A stretch of 64,000 bases of DNA. Origin: Streptomyces massasporeus. GTDB lineage: Bacteria; Actinomycetota; Actinomycetes; Streptomycetales; Streptomycetaceae. This document shows, piece by piece, positions 50,246 to 59,545 of the stretch. The stretch covers positions 62,001-126,000 of the forward strand of contig NZ_BMSE01000001.1 in the NCBI RefSeq assembly GCF_014648995.1, given 5' to 3'. Numbering within the stretch: the stretch's first letter is position 1; each line of letters starts with the position of its first letter. A model generated the notes under the pieces. That model had not been told where the DNA came from. It did not search any database and worked only from the letters and a program-made list of their open reading frames with translations. The position numbers and the translations under genes are program-made.

Positions 50246-51499
50246 ATGCGAGAGGTACGTGAGTGGACGGCGCACGCCGAGCGGATCGTGAGGAAGCGTC
50301 GTGATCCCGTGGTCGTCCAGACGCTGCGGTCCGCGACCGCGGCGACGATCGCGTACGTCATCGCACTGCGCCTGAGCCCCGAGCCGGCGCCTCTCACCGC
50401 TCCCCTGACGGCGCTGCTGGTCGTCCAGGTGACGCTGTACGCCACGATCACCAACGGCTTCCGGCGGGTGAACGCCGTGGTGACCGGCGTCCTCGTCGCC
50501 ATCGCGTTCAGCCTGCTGGTGGGTCTGACCTGGTGGAGCCTCGCACTGCTCCTGCTGGCCTCGCTGGTCGTGGGGCGGCTGGTCCGGGTGGAGGAGTACG
50601 TACCGGAGGTCGCGATCAGCGCGATGCTGGTCCTCGGCGTGACCAGCGTCGGGGACTACGCGTGGGCCCGGGTGGTGGAGACGCTGATCGGCGCGGTCGT
50701 CGGGCTCGCCTGCAACCTGCTGCTGGCCCCGCCGGTGTGGGTGGAGGAGGCGGGCGAGTCGATCGAGGACCTGGCGCGCCGCCTGCGGCAGTTGATGCTG
50801 CGCATGGGCGAGGAGGCGGCCGGCGGCACGCCCGTGGACCGCGCGGAGAGGCAGCTGCACGAGGCGCGCCGGCTGGACCACGACATCGTCGAGGTGGACG
50901 CGGCCCTGCGGCAGGCCGAGGACAGTCTGCGGCTCAACCCGCGCGTGCAGGACAGCGTGCTGCACCGGGTGGTGATGCGCACCGGCCTGGACACGCTGGA
51001 GATCTGCACGGTCGTCCTGCGGGTGCTCGCCCGGTCCCTCACCGACCTCGCGAAGCAGCGGGAACCCGAGCCGCTGTTCGAGGCCGAGACGGGCGCCGTT
51101 CTGGAGCAGCTGCTGTCCGAGATCGCGGACGCCGTGGTGAGCTTCGCGGTGCTGGTCACCACCCATCTCAGCGCGAGCGCCGAGTCGGCGGAGGAGCGGC
51201 TCGCCGCGGAACTGCGCACCGCCGCGGGCACCCGCGACAAGCTGAATCTGCTGCTGCGCGAGGAGGCCGAGCGCGACCCCGAGTACTGGCAGCTGCCGGG
51301 AGCCGTCCTGACCGAGGTCAACCGCATCCTCGACGAGCTCGACACCGAGCACCGCACCCGGCGCCTGTTCGAGGAGCTGGACCGCGTCTCGCGCGAGCAG
51401 CGCGCCCGGATGCCCCGTCTGACGCGGCTGCGGGAACGGCTGGGCGTCACGGAGCAGATGTGGCGGAACCGCGCGGGGTTCGACGGGCGTTCTCGCTGA
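50246..51499 (+). CDS. FUSC-family membrane protein, copy B
   Basis: A 417-residue protein with the same layout as the gene at 40177: an N-terminal membrane part (about 30-175 with L-T-A-P-L-T-A-L-L-V-V-Q-V-T) and a long charged helical cytoplasmic part. The N-terminus starts M-R-E-V-R-E-W-T-A-H. The two copies are clearly different in sequence. GAAGGGGA lies about 12 bases upstream of ATG 50246, GAGG directly adjacent. The function is guessed from the ArAE/FUSC family: efflux of aromatic or amphipathic compounds. Confidence 0.85.
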   Translation: MREVREWTAHAERIVRKRRDPVVVQTLRSATAATIAYVIALRLSPEPAPLTAPLTALLVVQVTLYATITNGFRRVNAVVTGVLVAIAFSLLVGLTWWSLALLLLASLVVGRLVRVEEYVPEVAISAMLVLGVTSVGDYAWARVVETLIGAVVGLACNLLLAPPVWVEEAGESIEDLARRLRQLMLRMGEEAAGGTPVDRAERQLHEARRLDHDIVEVDAALRQAEDSLRLNPRVQDSVLHRVVMRTGLDTLEICTVVLRVLARSLTDLAKQREPEPLFEAETGAVLEQLLSEIADAVVSFAVLVTTHLSASAESAEERLAAELRTAAGTRDKLNLLLREEAERDPEYWQLPGAVLTEVNRILDELDTEHRTRRLFEELDRVSREQRARMPRLTRLRERLGVTEQMWRNRAGFDGRSR

Positions 51500-51546
51500 C
51501 GGGGGACGCCGGCAGGGGGCCGGCCCCGGATGCGAGGAGCGGGCCG

Positions 51547-52620
51547 ATGGCCGACACGACCGTGCGGATCGACGGGAACACACTGCGGCTGCCGGGCGGG
51601 GTGGCCGTGCGGTTCATCCGCACCCTGCGCCTGCCGGAGACCGGCACCCATCCGCTGCCGCCGGGCCTCGGGGAGTTCCCGGTGCGCCGGGTCGCCGACT
51701 ACGCGGACCGGGTTCCCGAGGCGTGGCGGGCGCGCGGCGGTGTGATGCTGCCGGTGTATCTGCGCGAGGCGATGTGGCTGAGCTTCGCGGGCACCTCGGA
51801 GCCCGCCGCGCTCCAGGTCGGCGTCGGCAAGGTGTGCGCGGTCTCGGGCCGGCCCTGGAGCGACCGCCCGGCCCGCGGCCCGCAGAACTATGTGGTGCTC
51901 CCCCGCCAGCCCTGGCTGGACGGCATCAACTCCGGCACGGGCACGGTCCGGCAGTTCGTCGCCGTCCCGCTCGGCCTGGGCGCCACGGTCGAGGGGCAGG
52001 TCACGGGCGAGGAGGTGTGGGGCGGCGTGCAGCTGCAGTCCTTCGCGCTGAACGACCGGGTACTGGCGCGGTGGCGTGAGGAGGAGCAGCGGCGGCAGGT
52101 GCCCCCGGCGCCCGCGCCGCCGGGCGGCTACGGCGCCGCGATGCCGGCCGCGTTCGGCAGCCCTGCCGCCGGTGGGTACGGTGCGCCCGCCGCCGGAGGA
52201 TACGGCGCCGCGATGCCGATGGCGGCGCCGTCAGCGCCGGGCGCCGTCCCGGCACCGGCCGCGACCGGTGCGGCCCCGCCGGCCCCCGGAGCCGCGCCCG
52301 CGGCACCGGCGAGTGCTCCGCGCGCGGCCGCCGCCATGGGTCTCGGCGTCGGCGGCTCCATGCGGCAGGAGGTCTACCAGGACGACAGGCCGCTCTCGGA
52401 CTGGTCGCGGCAGCCGGCGGGCCGGGTCTTCGTGCACCTGGTGACGCCGCCGGAGTGGCGCCGCATCACCGGCGAGGCCGCACCTCCGTCTCCGGTGGAC
52501 CGGGCCGCCTACACGAGGGCGGGCCTGCCCTGGTTCGACTACTACGACGAGGAGGCGGAGGACCTGGCCCCCACGGACACGCTCCGGTCCGTGAAGCCGG
52601 TCGAGGACGGGGACTGGTAA
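51547..52620 (+). CDS. Hypothetical protein with Pro/Ala/Gly-rich middle
   Basis: A 357-residue protein of unrecognised family. An N-terminal globular part (about 1-180) starts M-A-D-T-T-V-R-I-D-G-N-T-L-R and has hydrophobic strands (V-M-L-P-V-Y-L-R-E-A-M-W-L-S-F). It is followed by a Pro/Ala/Gly-rich segment with repeated G-G-Y-G-A (about 185-265) and an acidic C-terminal domain ending D-W. No signal peptide or membrane helix. GGAG precedes ATG 51547. It might be coexpressed with the FUSC gene 47 bases upstream. Homologues appear to exist in Streptomyces, but I cannot name them. Confidence 0.7.
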   Translation: MADTTVRIDGNTLRLPGGVAVRFIRTLRLPETGTHPLPPGLGEFPVRRVADYADRVPEAWRARGGVMLPVYLREAMWLSFAGTSEPAALQVGVGKVCAVSGRPWSDRPARGPQNYVVLPRQPWLDGINSGTGTVRQFVAVPLGLGATVEGQVTGEEVWGGVQLQSFALNDRVLARWREEEQRRQVPPAPAPPGGYGAAMPAAFGSPAAGGYGAPAAGGYGAAMPMAAPSAPGAVPAPAATGAAPPAPGAAPAAPASAPRAAAAMGLGVGGSMRQEVYQDDRPLSDWSRQPAGRVFVHLVTPPEWRRITGEAAPPSPVDRAAYTRAGLPWFDYYDEEAEDLAPTDTLRSVKPVEDGDW

Positions 52621-52623
52621 TCG

Positions 52624-52662
52624 CCCCGGGGCGGGTCGCGGTCGGGGAGGACCGCCCCGGGG
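52624..52662 (+). terminator. GC-rich hairpin after the hypothetical gene
   Basis: 11-bp stem CCCCGGGGCGG/CCGCCCCGGGG with a 17-base loop, 3 bases after the stop codon. Confidence 0.6.
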
Positions 52663-52799
52663 ATGTCGCGGACGGGGACGGTCGGGCCCGCCACGACGGA
52701 CGGCACCGCGCGCAACGCCCCTGCCGTGGTTGCACGCGGGGGCCGGGAAACGCCAGGGTGGCTGTCACGACGGGGACGAGTGACGACCTGAGGGGCGAC

Positions 52800-53987
52800 A
52801 TGGACAGTGGTGGCTGGAGCAGGCGCCGATTCGTCGGCGCACTGGCGGGCGGGACCGCAGTGGCGGCGCTGCCGGCCTGTGACAACACGCCCGCGCCCGC
52901 CACGACTCCGAGCACGGCTCCGGAGCCGAGCACGTCACGGGAGGCTCGCCGCCCCTCCGGGCCCCGCCCGCTGTACCTCGGCACCTACACGTCCGTCGAG
53001 GGCGGCGGCAAGGGCATCGGCCTGGCCACGTACGACACGGCGACGGGCCGGATCACCGGCGCCGGCACGATCCCCGGCGTCGGCGACCCGTCGTACCTCG
53101 CGATCCACCCGGACCGCGGCACGCTGTACGCGGTGGACGAGCGCGACGACGGCGCGGTGACCGCCGTCCGGCTGTCCGACCGGAAGGTGCTGGGCAGCCG
53201 GAGTACCGGCGGGGCGGCGCCCTGTCATCTGTCGGTGCATCCGGGCGGGCGCTGGCTGCTCAGCGCGAACTACGGCACGGGCAGTGTGGCTGTGCACCCC
53301 ATCGACGCCTCGGGCGCTCTCGGCGAGCGCACCGACCTCGTCCGGCACACCAGCCCGCCGCCCGGCCCCGGCCAGGAGGGCCCGCACGCCCACCAGTTCG
53401 TCACGAGCCCGGACGGGGGCCATGTCCTCGCCGTCGATCTGGGCACGGACACCGTCTACACCTACCGGCTGGACGAGAAGGCGGGAACGCTCACCGAGGT
53501 CGCGCAGGCGCACACCCGGCCGGGCGCGGGCCCGCGCCACCTCACGTTCCACCCGGACGGCCGGTACGCCTACCTCGCCAACGAGGCCGACAACACCGTC
53601 GCGGTCTGCTCGTACGACAAGGCCTCCGGCCGCGTGACCGTCGGCGCGGCGCAGTCCACGGGCACCGGTTCCGGCACGAGCTACCCGGCGCAGATCCTGG
53701 TGACCGCCGACGGCCGCCACGCCTATCTCGCCAACCGCGGCCACAACAGCCTCACCCGCTACGCCGTCGAGGCGGACGGCGCCCGGCTCCGGCTGCTCGA
53801 CACGGTGCCGGTGGGCGGGGACTTCCCCCGGCAGATCGCCTTCTCGCCGGAGGGCACGCTGCTGTTCGCGGCGAACCAGAAGTCCTCCACCGTCACCGTC
53901 TTCCACGTGGACGAGGCGAACGGCGAACTGCGGCGCGCAGGAGAATCGTTCCCCTCACCCGTCGCCGTCTGTGCGCTGCCGCTGTAG
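52800..53987 (+). CDS. Exported lactonase-family (YbhE-like) lipoprotein
   Basis: A 395-residue seven-bladed propeller of the lactonase/6-phosphogluconolactonase family (L-Y-L-G-T-Y-T-S near 60, H-L-S-V-H-P-G-G-R, A-Y-L-A-N repeated). The N-terminus has a twin-Arg motif (R-R-R-F-V-G-A-L) and a lipobox ending L-P-A-C, so it is a Tat-exported lipoprotein. A cytoplasmic pentose-phosphate role is therefore unlikely. It probably hydrolyses or binds extracellular lactones. It overlaps the convergent DUF2470 gene by 33 bases at the 3' end. Confidence 0.9.
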   Translation: MDSGGWSRRRFVGALAGGTAVAALPACDNTPAPATTPSTAPEPSTSREARRPSGPRPLYLGTYTSVEGGGKGIGLATYDTATGRITGAGTIPGVGDPSYLAIHPDRGTLYAVDERDDGAVTAVRLSDRKVLGSRSTGGAAPCHLSVHPGGRWLLSANYGTGSVAVHPIDASGALGERTDLVRHTSPPPGPGQEGPHAHQFVTSPDGGHVLAVDLGTDTVYTYRLDEKAGTLTEVAQAHTRPGAGPRHLTFHPDGRYAYLANEADNTVAVCSYDKASGRVTVGAAQSTGTGSGTSYPAQILVTADGRHAYLANRGHNSLTRYAVEADGARLRLLDTVPVGGDFPRQIAFSPEGTLLFAANQKSSTVTVFHVDEANGELRRAGESFPSPVAVCALPL

Positions 53988-54683
53988 GGCCCGCGGGCAC
54001 GACGCGGCGGTGGCCTGGCCGAGCAGGATGTGCATGCGTTCGGTGAGCTGTGCGACGTCGTCCGCGGGGGCGTGGAAGGCGAGGCGTACGTCGCCGTGGG
54101 TGCGGGCCCGTTCGATGCGCAGCGTCAGTCCGTGCCGGTCGACGGCGAGCGGCTGGACGCGGACCGCGCCGTGCAGGCTGTCGGAGTCGACGAGCCGGGT
54201 GAGCCGCTCGACGGCGTCGGCGTGGCAGTCGGCGAGATGGGTCAGCAGCCGGGCCTCGGCCGTGGTGAGCGGGTCGGGTGCGGCGGCGGCGAACTCGTCG
54301 AGGTCGACGACCACGGAGCCGGACGGCTGCCGCAGCACGACCCGCGTGGGCGTGAAGGCGAGCCGCTCCCCCTCGACGGCGAACCAGCCCGCGAGCCACA
54401 GCCGGGAGCGGATCCGGTTGCGGAGCGGGACGGGCGCGACGTCGGCGAACTCCAGCACGGCGGACGGCTCACCGCGGGGCGCGCAGATGGCGGCCGCGAG
54501 CAGGGCGCTGTCCTCCGGCACCTCGACGAGCACCCGGCCGTCGTCGCCCACGGTGTGCGCGCCGACCAGCTCCTCCCGCGCGCCCTCCGCGGTCACGGAG
54601 CAGGACCACGCGGCGGCGAGCACCGAGCGCGCCCGCTCCGCCGCGGCGGGAGCCGCCGTCCAGCTGTGGCTGTCGTCACCCAT
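53955..54683 (-). CDS. Iron-regulated DUF2470 protein (HugZ-related)
   Basis: A 242-residue protein. The C-terminal half is the DUF2470 domain (L-T-T-A-E-A-R-L-L-T-H-L-A-D-C-H-A-D-A-V, around residue 145), also found in haem-degrading HugZ proteins; the N-terminal half resembles a PPOX-like split barrel without clear active-site motifs. An iron box overlaps the AAGGAGG ribosome site just upstream of ATG 54683, so expression should rise when iron is scarce. This supports a role in haem or siderophore iron handling. It shares a 33-base 3' overlap with the lactonase gene. Confidence 0.88.
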   Translation of the reverse strand: MGDDSHSWTAAPAAAERARSVLAAAWSCSVTAEGAREELVGAHTVGDDGRVLVEVPEDSALLAAAICAPRGEPSAVLEFADVAPVPLRNRIRSRLWLAGWFAVEGERLAFTPTRVVLRQPSGSVVVDLDEFAAAAPDPLTTAEARLLTHLADCHADAVERLTRLVDSDSLHGAVRVQPLAVDRHGLTLRIERARTHGDVRLAFHAPADDVAQLTERMHILLGQATAASCPRALQRQRTDGDG

Positions 54684-54694
54684 CCCAGACCTCC

Positions 54695-54713
54695 TTAGGT
54701 AAGCCTCACCTAA
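54695..54713. promoter_or_regulatory. Iron box (IdeR/DmdR1-type) of DUF2470 gene
   Basis: TTAGGTAAGCCTCACCTAA matches the actinobacterial iron-box consensus at 16 of 19 positions. It overlaps the ribosome site of the DUF2470 gene (CTCCTT at 54691-54696 on the + strand). Iron-loaded regulator should block both transcription and leader access. Confidence 0.85.
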
Positions 54714-54768
54714 CCTACCGAAGATCGGGGTGCACGCCAACCACGTCACGTGCTCTTTTCGAGACCTT

Positions 54769-55377
54769 TCAGGGCGTGAGGACGCCGAGCAGGGCGCGCG
54801 TACACAGCTCGCGCACCTGCTCCCGGCCCAACTCCGTACCGCGCAGCCACTCCAGGCAGACGGCCGTGGTGAACGCCAGCCAGCCGCGCACGGCCAGCCG
54901 GACCTCCGGCCGGTCCTCGAAGGCGGGCCCGAACTCGGGGTCCGCGGCGAGCGCGGCGAGAATCTGCCGCTCCTGTGCGGCCAGGGCACGCTGGTAGACC
55001 CGCCGGACCGCCTGGTCCCCGGCCGCGTCGGCGCGGTGGAAGGCCCGATAGCCGTGCGCGTGGGCCTCGACGTACTCCAGGAACGTCACCAGGCCGGCGG
55101 CGAGTTGGTCGCGGACCGGGACCCCGGGGACCGCCGCCGTCATGCGCAGCATGCGCTCGCTCTCGCGCTCGACGACCGCCGCGAAGAAGTCCCGCTTGGT
55201 CGGGAAGTAGTGGTACAGCAGCCCGCGTGACACCCCGGCGATCTCGGCGACCTGCTCGATCCACACGTCGTCGTAGGGGCTCTCCGAGAAGAGCCGCGCC
55301 CCGACCGCCAGGAGCTGCTCCCGGCGCTCCTCGGTACTGAGCCGGCGGCGCGTGCGCCCGCCCTGGTTCGCGGCCAT
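54769..55377 (-). CDS. TetR-family regulator
   Basis: A 202-residue TetR regulator. The HTH lies at about 13-60 (R-R-E-Q-L-L-A-V-G-A-R-L-F and G-V-S-R-G-L-L-Y-H-Y-F-P-T-K), followed by an unconserved helical domain. It is divergent from the stand-alone CYP102-like gene (55487). The gap holds CGGTTCA-15-TGAACCG, likely its operator. In S. coelicolor-type genomes TetR genes often control adjacent P450s. Confidence 0.92.
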   Translation of the reverse strand: MAANQGGRTRRRLSTEERREQLLAVGARLFSESPYDDVWIEQVAEIAGVSRGLLYHYFPTKRDFFAAVVERESERMLRMTAAVPGVPVRDQLAAGLVTFLEYVEAHAHGYRAFHRADAAGDQAVRRVYQRALAAQERQILAALAADPEFGPAFEDRPEVRLAVRGWLAFTTAVCLEWLRGTELGREQVRELCTRALLGVLTP

Positions 55378-55397
55378 GCCCGCACTTTACTTGACGT

Positions 55398-55426
55398 CGG
55401 TTCAACAACCGGATCAGACTGAACCG
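55398..55426. promoter_or_regulatory. Long inverted repeat, likely TetR operator
   Basis: Arms CGGTTCA and TGAACCG separated by 15 bases, overlapping a possible -35 (TTGACG, 55391-55396) for the P450 promoter. Confidence 0.65.
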
Positions 55427-55486
55427 CGCTATTGAACCCACGTACAACACGTGCGCATCCGCCGCCGGATCAAGGGAGATCGCGTC

Positions 55487-56983
55487 ATGACCCAGGCGCC
55501 GATACGGACCGGGGAGCCCAAGGGTTTCCGGAGTGCCGAGCTGGGCTGGCCGGAGCTGGACCGCATCCCGCATCCGCCGCGCCGGATCCCTCTCCTCGGC
55601 GACGTGGTGGGCGTGAACCGGAGCACTCCCCTGCAGGACTCGCTGCGCTACGCCCGCCAACTGGGGCCGGTGTTCCGGCGGAAGGCGTTCGGCAAGGAGT
55701 TCGTGTTCGTGTGGGGTGCCCGGCAGGCTGCCGACCTCGCGGACGAGTCGCGGTTCGCCAAGCACGTGGGGCTCGGCGTGGCCAATCTGCGGCCGGTCGC
55801 CGGGGACGGCCTGTTCACGGCGTACAACCACGAGCCGAACTGGCAACTGGCCCACGAGGTGCTCGCGCCCGGGTTCAGCCGCGACGCCATGGCCGGCTAC
55901 CACCCGATGATGCTGGACGTCGCCCGGCGGCTGACGGAGCACTGGGACCGGGCGGCGGCGACGGGCCGGGCGGTGGACGTGCCCGGCGACATGACCAAGC
56001 TGACGCTGGAGACGATCGCGCGCACCGGCTTCGGGCACGACTTCGGTTCGTTCGAGCGCTCCCGGCCGCACCCCTTCGTGACCGCGATGGTGGGCACGCT
56101 GACCTACGCGCAGCGGCTCAACACCGTGCCCTTCCCGCTGGCTCCCCTTCTGCTGCGGAGCGCGACCCGCCGCAACGCGGCCGACATCGCCCACCTCAAC
56201 CACACGGTCGACGAACTGGTCAGGGCCCGGCGCGCCACCGGCGGCGGCGACGGCGACCTGCTCCACCGCATGCTGGAGACCGCCCACCCCGAGACCGGGG
56301 AGCGGCTGGCGCCCCAGAACGTCCGCCGCCAGGTCATCACCTTCCTCGTCGCCGGGCACGAGACGACGTCGGGCGCACTCTCCTTCGCCCTGCACCACCT
56401 CTCCCGCCACCCCGAGATCGCGGCCCGGGCCCGCGCCGAGGTGGACCGGGTGTGGGGGGACACGGAGGAGCCCGCCTACGAGCAGGTGGCCCGGCTGCGT
56501 TACGTCCGCCGAGTGCTGGACGAGTCGTTGCGGCTGTGGCCCACCGCGCCCGCGTTCTCCCGGGAGGCCCGACAGGACACGGTGCTGGCCGGGGAGCACC
56601 CGATGCGCCGCGGGGCCTGGGCACTGGTGCTGACACCGATGCTGCACCGGGACCCCGAGGTGTGGGGCGCGGACGCCGAGCGGTTCGACCCGGACCGCTT
56701 CGACGCGCAGGCCGTACGGTCGCGGCCCCCGCACACCTTCAAGCCGTTCGGGACGGGCGCGCGTGCGTGCATCGGCCGCCAATTCGCGCTGCACGAGGCC
56801 ACGCTCGTGCTCGGGCTGCTGCTGCGGCGCTACGAGCTGCGGTCCGACCCCGCCTACCGACTGCGCGTGACGGAACGGCTGACACTGATGCCGGAGGGCC
56901 TCAGGCTGCGGCCGGAGCGCCGCTCCGCGAAGCCGGAGCCGGCGTCAGGCCTGCGCTGTCCAGTGCCCGGGGCGGGTGACTGA
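55487..56983 (+). CDS. Stand-alone CYP102-like P450 heme domain
   Basis: A 498-residue P450 close to the haem part of the fusion enzyme at 45522: I-helix A-G-H-E-T-T-S-G, ExxR in D-E-S-L-R, and [11 protein letters not shown] with Cys428. It has no reductase domain. A CYP102 haem domain without reductase is known from S. coelicolor (fatty-acid hydroxylase), so this is probably its counterpart. It needs a separate reductase or ferredoxin. AAGGGAG lies 8 bases before ATG 55487. Its 3' end overlaps the convergent pentapeptide gene by 39 bases. Confidence 0.93.
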   Translation: MTQAPIRTGEPKGFRSAELGWPELDRIPHPPRRIPLLGDVVGVNRSTPLQDSLRYARQLGPVFRRKAFGKEFVFVWGARQAADLADESRFAKHVGLGVANLRPVAGDGLFTAYNHEPNWQLAHEVLAPGFSRDAMAGYHPMMLDVARRLTEHWDRAAATGRAVDVPGDMTKLTLETIARTGFGHDFGSFERSRPHPFVTAMVGTLTYAQRLNTVPFPLAPLLLRSATRRNAADIAHLNHTVDELVRARRATGGGDGDLLHRMLETAHPETGERLAPQNVRRQVITFLVAGHETTSGALSFALHHLSRHPEIAARARAEVDRVWGDTEEPAYEQVARLRYVRRVLDESLRLWPTAPAFSREARQDTVLAGEHPMRRGAWALVLTPMLHRDPEVWGADAERFDPDRFDAQAVRSRPPHTFKPFGTGARACIGRQFALHEATLVLGLLLRRYELRSDPAYRLRVTERLTLMPEGLRLRPERRSAKPEPASGLRCPVPGAGD

Positions 56984-57787
56984 CCCGGGCAGCCGGGTCC
57001 CGGCACTCCCCCGGGCCGCGTTCAGCTGCGGCTGGGTGAGGAAGAACGCCCCGGTCAGGTCGGCGTCCGTGAGGTCCGCGTCGCGCAGGTCGGCACCGAT
57101 CAGGTCGGCGCCCCGCAGGTCCGCGCCGGTGAGGTCGGCGGCGATGAGATAGGCGCCGCGGAGACTGGCACCGCGCAGGTCGGCGCCCTTGAGGCGGGCA
57201 CCCATGAGGTCCGCACCCCGGCGGTCCTTCCTGCGGCCCTTGGTGCCGGCCCTGGCCAGCTCGCTCGTCCTCAGCAGCAGGACGTTGACCTCCTGGCGGT
57301 GCGCCGCCACGTCCAGCCCGGCGAGCTCCTCGGGGGTCCCGGCGGTCAGCTCCTCGGTCTTCTCCAGGGCCTCGCGCAGCTCGGCGTGGACGGGTCGGGC
57401 CGCGGGCAGGGCGAGCGCCTCGGTCAGGTACCACAGCAGTTCGTGCAGCTGCCGGACCACCGGGAACACCTCGAACATGCGGCGGGCCCGTTCCGGCGGC
57501 CCGGTCCGCCAGTCCTGTCCGCCGAAGGTGATCTGCGAGACCTGCTGCCCGGCGCCGAAGCAGTCGTAGACCGTGCAGCCGGTGAATCCCTTCTGCCGGA
57601 GCCTGGCGTGGATGCCGCAGCGGTGGTCCTCGCGGAGGTTGCGGCAGGGCGTGCCGGCGGCCTTGTCGACCGCGAAGTCGGCCGAGGCCGAGAAGGGCAG
57701 GGCGACGCAGCACAGCCCGAAACACCGCTCGCAGTCGCCGCGCAGTTCCGCCCGCCCGGCCTGATGATCTCGCATGCCGTTCAGCAT
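56945..57787 (-). CDS. Pentapeptide-repeat protein with Cys-rich N-terminus
   Basis: A 280-residue protein. The N-terminal 60 residues have a cysteine cluster C-E-R-C-F-G-L-C-C typical of YkgJ-like zinc/iron-binding proteins, then C-R-N and C-G-I. The C-terminal part (about 190-260) has A(D/N)LxG pentapeptide repeats ([10 protein letters not shown] and so on), giving a right-handed helix like that of gyrase-protecting proteins. ATG 57787 is my choice; GTG 57799 and ATG 57775 are possible. Function unknown; metal binding is likely. Confidence 0.82.
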   Translation of the reverse strand: MLNGMRDHQAGRAELRGDCERCFGLCCVALPFSASADFAVDKAAGTPCRNLREDHRCGIHARLRQKGFTGCTVYDCFGAGQQVSQITFGGQDWRTGPPERARRMFEVFPVVRQLHELLWYLTEALALPAARPVHAELREALEKTEELTAGTPEELAGLDVAAHRQEVNVLLLRTSELARAGTKGRRKDRRGADLMGARLKGADLRGASLRGAYLIAADLTGADLRGADLIGADLRDADLTDADLTGAFFLTQPQLNAARGSAGTRLPGSVTRPGHWTAQA

Positions 57788-57822
57788 ACGAAACGACACG
57801 TCATCGGTCGGGTGCGGTCACC

Positions 57823-58728
57823 TCACGCCCCGGGCACCTCCAAGCGTTGCAGCCGCTCGGGGTCGGCCAGGATGTACATGTCCGTGATGCGGCCGTCTGC
57901 GATCGTCACGCCCATCACCGACTCGATGCGGCCCTCCGGCGCGTTGATCATTCCGACCGCGCCGTTGACCAGCACCAGCTCCGCGGACAGCGTGAACGGG
58001 GCGAACATGAGCGCCTGCTCGGCCACCGCCTTCGCTCCCTGCACCAGCTTGGAGGCGGCCGCTCCCCGCACGAGGGCTCCCGAGTCGGCCCGCAGCAGCA
58101 CATCCGGATGCAGGACGGCCACCAGCGCCTCGAAGTCCCCGGCGCGCGAGGCGGCCAGGAAGGCGTCGAGCACCTGCTTCTGCCGGCCTAGGTCCGGCTC
58201 GTTCGACGGCGTGGCGCCGCGCGCCCGGCGCCGGGCGCGGCTCGCCAGCTGCCGGGTCGCGGCGGCGCTGCGCTCCACGATCGGCGCGATGTCGTCGAAC
58301 GGTACGGCGAACATGTCGTGCAGCACGAAGGTGAGCCGCTCGTCGGGCGCCAGGTTCTCCAGCACGACGAGCAGGGCCAGGCCCACGGAGTCGGCCTGGA
58401 GCACCTCCTCGGCCGGGTCGATGTGTGACAGCGGCCGGAGCACCGGGTCCGGGACGAAGGCCCCCACGGTGTCCTGGGTGTCGCCCATCGGCTCCTCGCG
58501 GCGGGCGGTGCGCGAGCGCAGCATGTCCAGGCAGACCCGGCCGGTCACCGTGGTCAGCCAGCCGCCGAGGTTCTGGATGTCGTCCGTGTCGGTGCGGCTG
58601 AGCTTCAGCCAGGCCTCCTGGACGGCGTCCTCCGCCTCGGAGAGAGATCCGAGCATGCGGTAGGCCACCGCCTTCAAGTGCCCCCTGTGTTCCTCGAAGC
58701 GGTGCGCCAGTTCCTCGTTGCCTGTCAT
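57823..58728 (-). CDS. sigJ: SigJ-type ECF sigma factor with SnoaL-like tail
   Basis: A 301-residue ECF41/SigJ-type sigma factor. Sigma-2 lies at about 8-75 (A-Y-R-M-L-G-S-L-S-E-A-E-D-A-V-Q-E-A-W), sigma-4 at about 130-180 (V-P-F-D-D-I-A-P-I-V-E-R-S), and a C-terminal SnoaL-like domain of about 110 residues replaces an anti-sigma factor. In ECF41 proteins that tail controls activity. A carboxymuconolactone-decarboxylase-type partner gene usually neighbours ECF41 but is not seen here. GGGGGAGA precedes the ATG. Confidence 0.92.
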   Translation of the reverse strand: MTGNEELAHRFEEHRGHLKAVAYRMLGSLSEAEDAVQEAWLKLSRTDTDDIQNLGGWLTTVTGRVCLDMLRSRTARREEPMGDTQDTVGAFVPDPVLRPLSHIDPAEEVLQADSVGLALLVVLENLAPDERLTFVLHDMFAVPFDDIAPIVERSAAATRQLASRARRRARGATPSNEPDLGRQKQVLDAFLAASRAGDFEALVAVLHPDVLLRADSGALVRGAAASKLVQGAKAVAEQALMFAPFTLSAELVLVNGAVGMINAPEGRIESVMGVTIADGRITDMYILADPERLQRLEVPGA

Positions 58729-58761
58729 GGTCTCCCCCGTCGTCTGTCGATCAACCGCTGA

Positions 58762-59496
58762 TCATCTGCTGAACAGTTCGAACGCCACCGCCGGCCGGCC
58801 CCCGAACCGCTCCCCCGTCCTCTCGGCGTGCTGCGTCAGGAAGCCGCGCACGTACGTCTCCGGGTCCTCACTGGTCAACACCTCGATGTACGTGCGGTGT
58901 TCCAGCAGGGAACGCACCGCCCGCTCCAGGCCGGATGCCGCGTCGACGGCGTGCGTGGGGGTGCTGGAACCCGCGACGGCGACCCAGCGCACGCCGTCCC
59001 AGGGGTCGAGGCCCTGCTCGACGAGCTCGGGGAAGATCCACCGGTTGCCGGCGTCGCCGGCCGCATCCAGCGTGGCCCGGCCCACGGCCAGGTGGTCCGG
59101 GGTGTTCCAGGCGACGCCGCCCCAGGTGTCGCGGTGGTTGAGCGTGATGACCAGCTCGGGCCGGTGCCGGCGGATGGCGGCGGCGATGTCACGGCGCAGC
59201 GCGGTGCCGTACTCGACGACCCCGTCCCTGTGGTCGAGGAACTCCACCTCCGACACGCCGACCACCGCCGCGCTCGCCCGCTGCTCCCGCTCGCGCAGCG
59301 GCCCGCACCGCGCGGGCTCGATCGTGTCGATGCCCGCCTCTCCCCGGGTCGCGAGCACGTAGGCGACCTCGCGGCCCTCGTCGGTCCAGGCCGCGATCGC
59401 CGCCGAGCAGCCGTACTCGAGATCGTCCGGGTGCGCCACGACCGCGAGGGCACGCCGCCAGTCGTCGGGCATGGGCTGCAGTTGAGTGGGCGTCAT
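58762..59496 (-). CDS. PIG-L family N-acetyl-sugar deacetylase
   Basis: A 244-residue zinc-dependent deacetylase of the PIG-L/MshB family. The signature V-V-A-H-P-D-D-L-E-Y-G-C gives the metal-binding His-x-x-Asp; a further His near 112 (L-N-H-R-D) completes the site. MshB acts on mycothiol precursors and Mca on mycothiol conjugates; this one is shorter and more likely a general or detoxifying deacetylase. Its gene is single, 34 bases upstream of sigJ, same direction. Confidence 0.88.
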   Translation of the reverse strand: MTPTQLQPMPDDWRRALAVVAHPDDLEYGCSAAIAAWTDEGREVAYVLATRGEAGIDTIEPARCGPLREREQRASAAVVGVSEVEFLDHRDGVVEYGTALRRDIAAAIRRHRPELVITLNHRDTWGGVAWNTPDHLAVGRATLDAAGDAGNRWIFPELVEQGLDPWDGVRWVAVAGSSTPTHAVDAASGLERAVRSLLEHRTYIEVLTSEDPETYVRGFLTQHAERTGERFGGRPAVAFELFSR

Positions 59497-59545
59497 ATCC
59501 GCAGACTAGTCCGCCCCACCGGCATCACCGGGCGTAGGCGCGGCA

